Origin: Trueperaceae bacterium
GTDB taxonomy: Bacteria > Deinococcota > Deinococci > Deinococcales > Trueperaceae
DNA: 44,116 nt
Reading direction: 5' to 3'
NCBI GenBank assembly: GCA_020431825.1
Contig: JAGQHN010000032.1
Location: forward strand, 1 to 44,116
Numbering within the stretch: position 1 is the stretch's first letter; the number at the start of each line of letters is the position of its first letter. Both the position numbers and the translations under genes were made by a program. Of this stretch, positions 32,303 to 40,572 are shown one piece after another. Below the pieces are notes generated by a model that was not told the DNA's origin, ran no database searches, and saw only the letters and a program-made list of their open reading frames with translations.

Positions 32303-33376
32303 TTGAAATATTTGATAGTTCTCGTATTGGCATTTGGGTTTGGAACTGCCTTCGCGCAGGATGTGCTTGCTGAAGGCTTGAATGGTCCTCAAGGTATTCT
32401 GGTGGCAGATGATGGCTCGATCTGGGTTATTGACTCAGGTTTAGGTGGCAATGATGGGGAAGTGACCGCCTTTTTCCCCAATGCTGGCGGAGAAGTTACT
32501 GCGGCCTATGGTCAAACGGCCCGCATTGTCAAAATAGACGCTGACGGTAGTCAAACTGAAGTTGCAACCTTGCCATCTATTGCTGTTGGTCAGGAAGTTA
32601 CTGGTGGCGCAAGGCTTGCGCTGCTGGACGGTGAGCTTTATGCGAGTAGCAGTTTCTGGGTTGAAACTGCTGGCCCCGATGCCCCGCCGCTTTTTGGAAG
32701 CATAGTTAAAGTTGCTGATGGAGAAATCAGTGAAGTGGCTAATCTCTGGATGCTCGAGCGCGATCAAAACCCGGGAGGTTTTATTGCCGAGTCTCACCCT
32801 TATGGCCTTCTAGCTGGGCCAGATGGCAATTTGTGGGTTGCCGATGCAGGTGCAAACACCTTGCTAAAAGTGAATCCTGCGACGGGTGAAAGTGAAGTTG
32901 TTGCCGTATTTGAAGGTGTTCCCGGCCCGCTGCCCAATCCCGCCAGAGAAGATGCTATGGAAGCTGACCCAGTTCCAACAGCGGTGGCTGTCGGTAGCGA
33001 CGGCGGCGTTTATGTCTCCTATCTGGTAGGCTTTCCTTTTATTCCAGGAACAGCGAAAGTTGTCAAGGTGGCAGATGACGGTAGCGTTTCCGATTACGCT
33101 ATGGGCCTCACATCTTTAACAGATTTGCGTCTTGCGCCAGATGGAAATCTCTATGCCATTCAGTTTGCTCAGTTCGGTGAACAAGGTCCTGCACCAATGA
33201 GTGGTGCTCTCGTACGGATAGCTGAAGGAGATAGTTCTGAGATTGTGATTGAAGGCCTCATATTCCCCACGAGCGTTGACTTTGACGCCGAGGGCAATGC
33301 CTATATCACTGTAAATGGTGTTGGTGTACCTGGTTCCGGTCAAGTTGTGAAATATGAGGGTATCGCTGCGCCTTAA
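32303..33376 (+). CDS. Exported ScyD/ScyE family beta-propeller protein
   Basis: 357 residues from a TTG start. The TTG at 32303 is 6 nt after a perfect GGAGG; the earlier ATG at 32270 has no site and would put polar residues before the signal peptide (YLIVLVLAFGFGTAFA, then QDV). The mature part repeats NHL-like blades (GLNGPQGILVADDGSIWVID; YGLLAGPDGNLWVADAGANT; DLRLAPDGNLYAIQF) as in ScyD/ScyE, proteins tied to scytonemin pigment in cyanobacteria but widely found elsewhere. Its position after the cytochrome suggests a redox or sensing partner; inferred only. Confidence 0.85.
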   Translation: MKYLIVLVLAFGFGTAFAQDVLAEGLNGPQGILVADDGSIWVIDSGLGGNDGEVTAFFPNAGGEVTAAYGQTARIVKIDADGSQTEVATLPSIAVGQEVTGGARLALLDGELYASSSFWVETAGPDAPPLFGSIVKVADGEISEVANLWMLERDQNPGGFIAESHPYGLLAGPDGNLWVADAGANTLLKVNPATGESEVVAVFEGVPGPLPNPAREDAMEADPVPTAVAVGSDGGVYVSYLVGFPFIPGTAKVVKVADDGSVSDYAMGLTSLTDLRLAPDGNLYAIQFAQFGEQGPAPMSGALVRIAEGDSSEIVIEGLIFPTSVDFDAEGNAYITVNGVGVPGSGQVVKYEGIAAP

Positions 33377-33401
33377 GCTTAGTTTGACCTAAGAATACTG
33401 G

Positions 33402-33430
33402 GCTCCACTGTCAAGTGGAGCTTATTTTTA
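33402..33430 (+). terminator. Rho-independent terminator after the ScyD-like gene
   Basis: GCTCCACT, loop GTCA, AGTGGAGC, then TTATTTTTA. It closes the cytochrome-propeller operon. Confidence 0.92.
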
Positions 33431-33466
33431 CGACGATGGTCTGATTTGATTGCTACAAAATTCGCT

Positions 33467-33472
33467 TATGAT
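33467..33472 (+). promoter_or_regulatory. Leaderless -10 of the metallo-beta-lactamase gene
   Basis: TATGAT ends 6 nt before the ATG at 33479, with TTGATT about 15 bp further upstream as a possible -35. It decides the start codon in favour of 33479 over an upstream TTG. Confidence 0.5.
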
Positions 33473-33478
33473 TTCTAT

Positions 33479-34279
33479 ATGACTAATTACCTTTGTAAAA
33501 CCTGTGGTGTAACGTTTGAAGCCAGCCTCGAGCCTCCTGAGCACTGTCCCATCTGTGAGGATGAGCGGCAGTGTGTTCCGGTAACTGGGCAAGCCTGGAC
33601 AACGCTAGATGAAATTCAAGCTAGTCACAGGAATGGTTTCACACAGCTAGGGCCAAACCTGTACAGCATAAAAACCGAGCCAAAATTTGCCATTGGTCAG
33701 CAGGCGCATCTCATTATCCGGCCCGAAGGGAATATTCTCTGGGATTGTATTACTCTGCTGGATGAAGCAACGATCAGTAAAGTCAAAGAACTTGGCGGTA
33801 TTCAAACTATCGCAATTAGCCATCCTCATTACTACAGCAGCATGAAACTGTGGGCCGAAACGTTTGAGGCTAAGCTTTATATTCATGAGGCTGACCGGAA
33901 ACATGTGGTGTGTCAGAGTGAGTGGCTCGAGTTCTGGTCAGGAGAGAGCCTCGAGCTTGCTGGGGCTACGCTCATTAATGCCGCCGGCCATTATGACGGA
34001 GGCACCGTTTTGCATGTTCCTGAATTAGCTGACGCCAGGGGCGCGCTCTTAACGGGAGATATTATTCAGGTTGCCAGTGACCCCGCCTGGGTCAGCTTTA
34101 TGTACAGTTACCCCAATATGATTCCGCTTTCAACCCGTAAAATCAGGCATATTCTAAAAAGGGTAGAGCCCTTTCTCTTTGAAAAAATCTACGGAGCCTT
34201 TGGCGGCATTGTTCAGCAAAAGGCCAGGGCTGCAGTTTGGCGCTCGGCAGAGCGCTATATCAAGGCTATCAGCGATTAG
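33479..34279 (+). CDS. Zinc-ribbon and metallo-beta-lactamase-fold hydrolase
   Basis: 266 residues. The N-terminus holds a short rubredoxin-like knuckle pair (YLCKTCGVTFEA ... HCPICEDERQC) that should bind one metal. The remainder fits the metallo-beta-lactamase fold: AHLIIRPEGNILWDCITLLD, IQTIAISHPHYYSSM (the usual HxHxDH is reduced to HPHYYSS), INAAGHYDGGTVLHV (third His) and LLTGDIIQV (bridging Asp). Similar fusions exist in glyoxalase II-like and diiron enzymes, but with the second motif weakened, activity is uncertain. It overlaps the end of the facing metzincin gene by 4 bp. Confidence 0.82.
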   Translation: MTNYLCKTCGVTFEASLEPPEHCPICEDERQCVPVTGQAWTTLDEIQASHRNGFTQLGPNLYSIKTEPKFAIGQQAHLIIRPEGNILWDCITLLDEATISKVKELGGIQTIAISHPHYYSSMKLWAETFEAKLYIHEADRKHVVCQSEWLEFWSGESLELAGATLINAAGHYDGGTVLHVPELADARGALLTGDIIQVASDPAWVSFMYSYPNMIPLSTRKIRHILKRVEPFLFEKIYGAFGGIVQQKARAAVWRSAERYIKAISD

Positions 34280-36540
34280 GGGAGTCGCTCAAAAAAGCTC
34301 TCGGAAGGTGCTTCTTCCTCGCTCCAGTTCTGGTAGTCATTTGTACTCGGGTTAAAGCTCTTGCTAAAACGACTGGTGTGCAGGTTATTGCCATTAAAGC
34401 TACGGCTAAAAGGCAGATAGAGATTAGACCAGTCGTCATAATCTTTTAATAGCTCGAGTTCTTCGTTTTCGCTCAAATTTAAGCTTGGAATGTTTTCCAG
34501 ACCATTATTGTCAAAGTCTATCCAGGTTTTTCCCCGACCGAGCCCGGCACTTTCATCAATAGCTTTTTCGTCAATGGCCTGACCACTGCCATCTGAGTAG
34601 TCAATGCGGAAGTCCTTTGTGCAGGGGGAGTAAGTCAAGCTGCAAATAGACGTTATTCCTTTGAAGCCTTTTTCAAGATAATAACGGTCGCCTGCTTCGG
34701 GGCTGGCTGGGTCACTTAAACCTCTAAGCTGATACAGATAATTCATAATGCTGAAGTAATTAGGTTTGTAGTTATTGCTGTTTTCATGACCACCGTGTAA
34801 GAGCCCAAGGTTATGCCCAAGTTCATGCATAATGGTTGCTGCCTGAAAATTAATGAGTACCTGGGTGCTATTACTGGTCTTGCTATTTAAGCCCCAATCA
34901 CCCAGAGTAATGATGCTGTCATTACCTGGCTTTTCTCCTTGCCCGGAAGAGCCCCGACTACCATCGGCATTGCGCGAATGTGCCATAAGCATGTAGTGAA
35001 ATACAGGCAAACGGTTAACTTCCATATGAGCAGCTTTGTAAACATAGAAATTTCCTGTTTCGTTAAGCTCTGCCAGATTTTGAAAGGCAATATTGGTGCT
35101 CAGACTAAAGGGTACGGTACTTTTTCCAGAACCAAGATTGTAGTCTTGCGGGTGAATGCCTGGAGCTGCATTAAAATAAGTGCCTAGATCAAAGTGAAGC
35201 GCAATGCCCTGTTTTGCAAAGGCCGCCACGACTTTGTCAAGTGCTTCGCGTCTGGGTAAGCTGCCCTCGTCACTGCTATCCATGTGATCAAGTTCTACAA
35301 AGATATCGCGCTGACCAGTTCTGGCTCCCATGGCATAGAGGTCTATGCCAGCGTAGCTTCCGCCCTCGAGTTCGGCACTATCAGGAATGCCGTCGTTATC
35401 TTCATCGGTAGTATTGGCAGGTACGTCATTGGGGCCAGCCGGGGTTACAAAGTCTCGAGGCGTCCAGTCCTGGGCGGTATCACTATCATCCTGAGTTAAG
35501 CTACGGACAATGGCCCGACCATGTTCAAATGCGGCACTGGGCAGGGCAGGTGCGGCGTCACCAGACCAGGCGGCCTCTGTGAGGGGCTCGGTCATGTTAC
35601 TACCAAAGCGGATAAAGTCCACGGTTTCATCCCTTTTAACAAGTTCAAGAAAGCCACTCTCACGCCAGCGTGGAGTGATGTGATCATCTTTAACGACAAA
35701 GACCTGCTTGGGACCAGAAACGGCAATGTCGCTTCCCTTCGAACTTATCAGGGCGTAAGAACCAGGGGGAAGCTCGAGTTCGGGTAAGTCAAAAACAGTC
35801 TCTCCATAAAACGTCCAGGGCTCAATATTAAGTTGTGCCAGACTGCGCAAGCTATAATCTTTGAGATTGCGACTTATATTTGAAGCGTTATAGACCTCAA
35901 ACCAGGCATTGTCATTGTTGTAACGGGTACTGCTGACTTCGCTAAGGCGCAGCTCCCCAAGCACTTTGCTAACCTCAAACTGTGCACTAACAGTTTTGTC
36001 TTCAGCCAGTTTCAGGGTGCAACTCGAGCTACCACTGCAGGCACCTGACCAGCCAACAAACTGAGTGCTTGCCAGAGGGGTTGCGTTTAGGGTGACCTCG
36101 GTCATTTCCTCGAGGTTAAAACTACAGGTCGTCGTGCAAATTTGTCCCAGGGGCTCTACACTGATATTTCCTGCGCCATTGCCACTGAAATTTAACTTCA
36201 AAGTGTAGGTTTTGGCAGGCAGTTCGCTAAATACAGCTGTAATAGTGCGCTCTTGTAAAAGCATAAAATCACAGCTTTGTCCCTGACAATCACCCTGCCA
36301 CTCGCTAAAGCTGTAGCCTTCAGCAGGGCTGGCTTCGAGTTTTAGCTGAGTGTTTTTGGCAAGGCTAAACGTACAGCTCGAGCTGCATGTTTGGCCACTG
36401 CTCAGGCTGATTTTCCCCTCCCCGAGAACGGTCAAACTGAGTGTATAGGTACCTTCATTCGGGGTGTTTGCGCCTGAACTGCAGGCGCTTAAGAAGCAAA
36501 GTAAAAGGCTAAAAGTTAAGAGACGTATTGCTTTTGACAC
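34276..36540 (-). CDS. Metzincin-like zinc metallopeptidase lipoprotein with InlB-type and lamin-tail domains
   Basis: 754 residues from the GTG at 36540; GAGG lies 7 nt upstream and the resulting signal peptide (MSKAIRLLTFSLLLCFLSAC) ends in a good lipobox, unlike the longer frame. Two Cys-bearing InlB B-repeat-like modules follow (SLSSGQTCSSSCTFSLAK; ISVEPLGQICTTTCSFNLEE), then a lamin-tail-like beta domain (LSEVSSTRYNNDNAWFEVYN), a Ca-type DEDNDGIPDSAELEGG loop, and a peptidase domain with HELGHNLGLLHGGH near residue 571 and a Met-turn SIMNYLY. This fits a secreted zinc endopeptidase. It pairs in domain use with the M8 protein at 21299. Confidence 0.82.
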   Translation of the reverse strand: MSKAIRLLTFSLLLCFLSACSSGANTPNEGTYTLSLTVLGEGKISLSSGQTCSSSCTFSLAKNTQLKLEASPAEGYSFSEWQGDCQGQSCDFMLLQERTITAVFSELPAKTYTLKLNFSGNGAGNISVEPLGQICTTTCSFNLEEMTEVTLNATPLASTQFVGWSGACSGSSSCTLKLAEDKTVSAQFEVSKVLGELRLSEVSSTRYNNDNAWFEVYNASNISRNLKDYSLRSLAQLNIEPWTFYGETVFDLPELELPPGSYALISSKGSDIAVSGPKQVFVVKDDHITPRWRESGFLELVKRDETVDFIRFGSNMTEPLTEAAWSGDAAPALPSAAFEHGRAIVRSLTQDDSDTAQDWTPRDFVTPAGPNDVPANTTDEDNDGIPDSAELEGGSYAGIDLYAMGARTGQRDIFVELDHMDSSDEGSLPRREALDKVVAAFAKQGIALHFDLGTYFNAAPGIHPQDYNLGSGKSTVPFSLSTNIAFQNLAELNETGNFYVYKAAHMEVNRLPVFHYMLMAHSRNADGSRGSSGQGEKPGNDSIITLGDWGLNSKTSNSTQVLINFQAATIMHELGHNLGLLHGGHENSNNYKPNYFSIMNYLYQLRGLSDPASPEAGDRYYLEKGFKGITSICSLTYSPCTKDFRIDYSDGSGQAIDEKAIDESAGLGRGKTWIDFDNNGLENIPSLNLSENEELELLKDYDDWSNLYLPFSRSFNGNNLHTSRFSKSFNPSTNDYQNWSEEEAPSESFFERLP

Positions 36541-36625
36541 AAAAAAACCTCGCAAACTGTGTTTCAGGGTGGAAAGCAAGACGCTATTATTAGCCTAGCG
36601 AAAGGGTTGTCACATCATTCTTACA

Positions 36626-37108
36626 CTAATAAGCTTTGAGGCTCGAGACCATCAGGCAAAATTCTCCTGCTTGTTTGTCACTCAGCATCAGACCCAGAGA
36701 GCGAATATTCGCTGTATCCAGGGGGGGAGCATCAGGCAAGGCTTCGCCGCGATAAGTGGCTTTAAAGTCGGTAAACGCAAGCCTGTGCTCGTGCCAGTTC
36801 TCGTTTGCCAGAAACCTTTGGGTATAAACCGTTTTGTTTTCGGTAGTGGTCAGTCGAAGTTGATAGTTTTTCCTATCGCCCAAGGCGCGCAGCTCGAGCC
36901 CACTAAAGGCACTTAAGTCAAAGGATGTTTTGTCGTACTTTACCTGAGCAAAGCCGCCATTATTTTCTAAAGAAACCCTACCTTCAAACTGAACATGACC
37001 GGGGGCTAAAAACCTCAAGCGGCTATTTGACTTGCCACCCATGACAGGGTCATCTTGAGAAAGCCAGTTTTCTACACTCTTGGCTGACTTAAATTCAAAC
37101 AGATTCAC
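36626..37108 (-). CDS. CIA30 family protein (NDUFAF1-like)
   Basis: 160 residues forming one CIA30 beta-jelly-roll: FKSAKSVENWLSQDDPVMGG, then FEGRVSLENNGGFAQVKYD, LRALGDRKNYQLRLTTTEN and the closing IRSLGLMLSDKQAGEFCL. In mitochondria CIA30 aids complex I assembly; bacterial members are mostly untested, and the fold is also a carbohydrate-binding type. No signal peptide. Its ATG overlaps the stop of the M24 peptidase by 4 bp (ATGA), so the two are co-translated. Confidence 0.9.
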   Translation of the reverse strand: MNLFEFKSAKSVENWLSQDDPVMGGKSNSRLRFLAPGHVQFEGRVSLENNGGFAQVKYDKTSFDLSAFSGLELRALGDRKNYQLRLTTTENKTVYTQRFLANENWHEHRLAFTDFKATYRGEALPDAPPLDTANIRSLGLMLSDKQAGEFCLMVSSLKAY

Positions 37109-38292
37109 CCAACCAGTATGAGCTGATCTTGCGGGGTTGACAGTACCTCTGCGCCCGTTTCGGTGATGAGTACATCCTGCTCTACGCCTATGGGGCAGCC
37201 CTCTTTGTCAGTGTGGCCATGAACAACCGGCTCGACCGTATAAACTTCGTCTACTTCTAGCGGAACATTGCCTCTTTGCCCATAACGAGGACCAATGGGA
37301 GCAAGCAAACTGCCCCCATCATGAATGGTTCGGCCGATCTGGTGACCCAGTGCATGAGGAAATGGAGTAATGCCGTTTTCTTCCTGATAATAGCGGGCGA
37401 TGGCATCGATTTCGTAGCCGCGTTTGCCAGGTTTTATTGCTGAAATGGCCATATGCATAGCGGTTTGACCCACTTTAAAGCGTTTTTTTACTCTTGCTGG
37501 AGCGTCATCTTCCTTATCTAAAAAGTAATAGGCTCGCTGTATGTCTGAGGTGTAACCACCGTAGTAACAGCCAATATCGATGAGCAAGGTATCCCCTGGG
37601 GTTATGGGTTTATCTGTAGCAGAGCGGTGACCTATGCCGTAGCGCCCTGCCATGACGTTGGCCCCGTCTCCAAAGGAGCTCGAGGTACCGTGTTCCCGCT
37701 GGCGCTCCTTGATAAAAGTGACGATTTGCCGCTCACTCATGCCGGGTCTTATAAAGGCGTCAACTTCTTTTAGAATGGTTTCAGTAATGCGAATAGCCTC
37801 ACGAATACGCCGAATTTCCTCGGGACTTTTTTGCGCTCGAAGCGGTTCTAAAATACTTTGCGAAGAAACCAGTCGCGACTCAAAGTCAGGCAGGTCCAGG
37901 AGCTTTTTAAGCCTTAGCAGCAGGCCATAACTGAGCCCGTCCATAAGGGCATCATCTTCTGAAAAATTCATGGCAAAAGTCTTGAGATTTAGGCTGGCAA
38001 TCGTTTCACGTAGGGGTTTGGCAAAGCCTTTAGAGCAAGGAATGACTTCATCATAAACGCCAGTTGCCCGGGCATCTTGCTGATCATAATCGGTGACAAT
38101 GGCAATCTTTTTACCTTTGCGCGTAAAGATAAGGATGGTTTCGCCAATGGTGTCAAAGCCAGCCAAAAGGGGGGCAGCACGGTCATTCTCTTCGCGGCAA
38201 GGAATCAGCCATGCATCAGCATTGAGCTTGGGCAAAAGCTTATCAAGCTGCGCGTGTTTTTCACGGATAAGCTTCAAGTTGGCGTTGTGCAT
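37105..38292 (-). CDS. M24 family metallopeptidase (Xaa-Pro aminopeptidase-like)
   Basis: About 395 residues. The N-terminal creatinase-like domain is followed by the pita-bread fold. Metal ligands are visible: LLIDIGCYYGGYTSDIQRAY (two Asp), PFPHALGHQIGRTIHD (His), VYTVEPVVHG (Glu) and VLITETGAEVL (Glu). Such enzymes release N-terminal residues next to proline. The start is uncertain: ATG at 38292 (MHNANLKLIREK) is preferred, with TAAGTT 5 nt upstream and no Shine-Dalgarno, over the start 15 nt earlier. It leads a two-gene operon with the CIA30 protein. Confidence 0.9.
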   Translation of the reverse strand: MHNANLKLIREKHAQLDKLLPKLNADAWLIPCREENDRAAPLLAGFDTIGETILIFTRKGKKIAIVTDYDQQDARATGVYDEVIPCSKGFAKPLRETIASLNLKTFAMNFSEDDALMDGLSYGLLLRLKKLLDLPDFESRLVSSQSILEPLRAQKSPEEIRRIREAIRITETILKEVDAFIRPGMSERQIVTFIKERQREHGTSSSFGDGANVMAGRYGIGHRSATDKPITPGDTLLIDIGCYYGGYTSDIQRAYYFLDKEDDAPARVKKRFKVGQTAMHMAISAIKPGKRGYEIDAIARYYQEENGITPFPHALGHQIGRTIHDGGSLLAPIGPRYGQRGNVPLEVDEVYTVEPVVHGHTDKEGCPIGVEQDVLITETGAEVLSTPQDQLILVG

Positions 38293-38401
38293 ATCTAAAC
38301 TTAGCACTTTGCAGATTTTTAACTTGCTTCATAGCTAACGCAGCCTAAACTCTGATGAAGAAACATCACTGTGATAGATGACCTTGCCACTTGCGCAATA
38401 T

Positions 38402-38430
38402 TTGACTACTATGTGTAAGATACACACTAT
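38402..38430 (+). promoter_or_regulatory. Promoter of the DUF4173 gene with a dyad in the spacer
   Basis: TTGACT (38402-38407), a 17-bp spacer and CACTAT (38425-38430) as a weak -10. TGTGTA-AGA-TACACA (38412-38426) is a perfect 15-bp dyad within the spacer and touching the -10, a natural place for a repressor. Confidence 0.45.
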
Positions 38431-38445
38431 AGGTATGGAGTTGAA

Positions 38446-39942
38446 ATGGAAGCCGAACCCCTAGCTGCAAGTCCTGCAAAAATCAAAGTTCCGTTCCCAC
38501 TAACTGCTTTACAGAGTCTGAGTCTGGTGCTGTTTAGCCTTCTCTTAGGCATTCTGGCAGATGGCTTATTTCGGGCAACACTACCTGGTATAAACGTGAC
38601 GCTGTTCCAGCTTGTTCTGGTGACAGGGCTCTATGGTTTAGGGCGATTTGGAAGGCTCGAGCCTAAGCCCAATCCCATCCTGCTGGCTGCTATGGCCCTC
38701 CTTGCACTGCTGTTTTTCTGGCGCGCTTCGCCTTTTTTGCAGTTTCTCAATTTAGCTGTCTCGAGCTTTTTGTTTCTTTTAGTGGTCGGGCAACTCAGCT
38801 ATCAGAGTCTCTGGCGCAGTCACTTTGGCGAACTGCTGATCAATGGACTGAGACTTATCTTTGGGCCCTTTTTTAGTTTTTTCACCCTGGTTTTTGGCTC
38901 GCCCTGGAAGGACCTGGGCCAGCATGTGCAGGGGCGAAACAGCCGCTGGCTACTTTCTGCTTTCAGAGGCTTAGTGTTTGCTATTCCGCTATTTATTATG
39001 TTTGCGGTACTGCTGGCCTCTGCTGACGCGCTATTTGAACAGCTATTGCAGCGCACCTTCAGGTTTGATTTTGAGAGCTGGCTCGAGCACAGCCTGATTA
39101 TTCTTTTTATTGCTATGGTTGCGCTGGCATTTTTAGCCCAAACCTTTCTTGATAATCCCTGGCAGCATTTTGAACTAAAAACGCCCAAACTTTTGCAGTT
39201 CGGACGGATTGAGACAGCGCTGGTGTTTGGCTCTTTAAGTTTGCTTTTTGCCAGTTTTATACTAGTCCAGGCCAGCTATTTGTTTGGGGGAGAGAGTCGG
39301 GTGCTGGGCTCGAGCCTTAGTTACGCCCAGTACGGGCGACGTGGCTTTTTTGAACTGGTCACAGTGACAGTTTTACTGCATATCGTTTTACTTGTAGGCA
39401 TGTGGTTTTGTACTCAGCCAAAGGCAAAGCAGCTTTACAAGATCCTGGCGACAATTCTGGTGTTTTTGCTCTATGGGGTCATTATTTCTGCCTTTAGCCG
39501 CCTGAATCTATACATCACCACCTATGGGCTAACCGAATTGCGCTTTTACAGCAGTGCCATGATTATCTGGATAGCGGTGGTCATGCTCTATTTTCTGTTT
39601 CAGCTATTTAGTTCCAAAGCTCCAAAACTACTACCAAGCTATATTATTCTGGGGGTTTTGGGTGTCACTGGTCTTTACCTCAGCAACCCAGATGCCGCGA
39701 TTGCTCGTACCAATCTTAGTCGCATAAGTGTAGAGAGCGAGTTTGATGCTGAATATTTAGGCGAATTGAGTCTTGATATTGTGAAGCCAATACAGGATTA
39801 CCTCGAGCAAAACCCAGAATCCCCCGTGCGCTATAAGCTGCATGAAGTCTTAAGGGATAAGACGTTTAAATTGCCAGAAGCAGACTGGCGGAGTTTTAAT
39901 GTGGGGAGATGGCATGGGGAGAAACAGCTTCTTAGGCAATAA
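38446..39942 (+). CDS. DUF4173 family multi-pass membrane protein
   Basis: 498 residues with roughly eleven hydrophobic helices. The family block is visible around residues 150-310 (FSFFTLVFGSPWKDLGQH; LVFAIPLFIMFAVLLASADA; LSYAQYGRRGFFELVTVTVL). The C-terminus is a soluble part of about 75 residues (LGELSLDIVKPIQDYLEQNP, then YKLHEVLRDK). Function unknown; members are often near sensor or metal-related genes. GGAG lies 5 nt before the ATG. No operon partner; it is convergent with the toxin-antitoxin pair. Confidence 0.85.
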   Translation: MEAEPLAASPAKIKVPFPLTALQSLSLVLFSLLLGILADGLFRATLPGINVTLFQLVLVTGLYGLGRFGRLEPKPNPILLAAMALLALLFFWRASPFLQFLNLAVSSFLFLLVVGQLSYQSLWRSHFGELLINGLRLIFGPFFSFFTLVFGSPWKDLGQHVQGRNSRWLLSAFRGLVFAIPLFIMFAVLLASADALFEQLLQRTFRFDFESWLEHSLIILFIAMVALAFLAQTFLDNPWQHFELKTPKLLQFGRIETALVFGSLSLLFASFILVQASYLFGGESRVLGSSLSYAQYGRRGFFELVTVTVLLHIVLLVGMWFCTQPKAKQLYKILATILVFLLYGVIISAFSRLNLYITTYGLTELRFYSSAMIIWIAVVMLYFLFQLFSSKAPKLLPSYIILGVLGVTGLYLSNPDAAIARTNLSRISVESEFDAEYLGELSLDIVKPIQDYLEQNPESPVRYKLHEVLRDKTFKLPEADWRSFNVGRWHGEKQLLRQ

Positions 39943-39966
39943 CCTTCTTATTGCTGGAGTTGAAAT

Positions 39967-40236
39967 TTATAAACGCTTAAGTAAGTTGTCATAGTCTCCA
40001 TGAGGGCCAATCCAGAACCAGTAGATTTCATCTTTTTCGATAAGCCCTAAAGCCCGGTAGCCAAGATTTATTCTTACTGAATAAATGACTTGCCTTTGAC
40101 TGATCTGTTTGAATTGCAGGCTAGTGTGAAAAGGGTCTTTGCGCCAGAGTCGATAACTCTTTTTGGCATGACCTTGAATATCTTTGGGAAGATTCGCAAA
40201 ATATTTTCTAAAACTTTTGGTGATATGCGATTTCAC
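39967..40236 (-). CDS. RelE/ParE-family toxin
   Basis: 89 residues, basic. The fold matches the RelE/ParE type: TKSFRKYFANLPKDIQGHAK, YRLWRKDPFHTSLQFKQI, YSVRINLGYRALGLIEKDEI, then WFWIGPHGDYDNLL. RelE-type toxins cut mRNA on the ribosome, while ParE types inhibit gyrase; the sequence does not decide which. It begins with a GTG 5 nt after the antitoxin stop, with no own ribosome-binding site, so translation depends on the antitoxin. Confidence 0.88.
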   Translation of the reverse strand: MKSHITKSFRKYFANLPKDIQGHAKKSYRLWRKDPFHTSLQFKQISQRQVIYSVRINLGYRALGLIEKDEIYWFWIGPHGDYDNLLKRL

Positions 40237-40241
40237 TCAGA

Positions 40242-40472
40242 TTATGATTCATCGAGAAATTCAGCAAGACTTGTTATATCTCCACTAGCAATATCTTTGC
40301 GAACTGATTGCGCGAGCTTATCCCACTGCTCATCGGTGGTTGATGCAAAACTTAGTTCCCATTGCCGCTCATCTTTTAGTTCCTCGAGCCAGCGAGCGGC
40401 AATAGCATTCTGCGCCTCGAGCGGTAGCTTCTCGAGTTCTTGAATAGCTTGTTGAAGTAGGGTGCTTGCCAT
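40242..40472 (-). CDS. Antitoxin partner of the RelE/ParE toxin
   Basis: 76 residues, acidic and helical: LLQQAIQELEKLPLEAQNAI, AARWLEELKDERQWELSFAS, then WDKLAQSVRKDIASGD and a short tail. This layout (LPxxxQxxxAxxxLEEL...E..W) is common for antitoxins that pair with this toxin type. AAAGGAG lies 3 nt before the ATG. Antitoxin first and toxin second is the usual order, ensuring excess antitoxin. Three CTCGAG occur in 230 bp, so the module looks native rather than newly arrived. Confidence 0.85.
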   Translation of the reverse strand: MASTLLQQAIQELEKLPLEAQNAIAARWLEELKDERQWELSFASTTDEQWDKLAQSVRKDIASGDITSLAEFLDES

Positions 40473-40493
40473 TGCTCCTTTAAGTTTAGCACG

Positions 40494-40530
40494 GAGAAAA
40501 AAATAAAGGATGCTCTTTCTTAAGCATCCT
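40494..40530 (-). terminator. Rho-independent terminator for the minus-strand orphan gene
   Basis: On the minus strand AGGATGCT pairs with AGCATCCT across 8 nt, followed by TTTATTTTTTT. It separates the gene at 40573 from the toxin-antitoxin promoter. Confidence 0.9.
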
Positions 40531-40572
40531 TAAAAGTCTTATTTGCTGGTTAATGGCTCGTTTACCGTTGAG

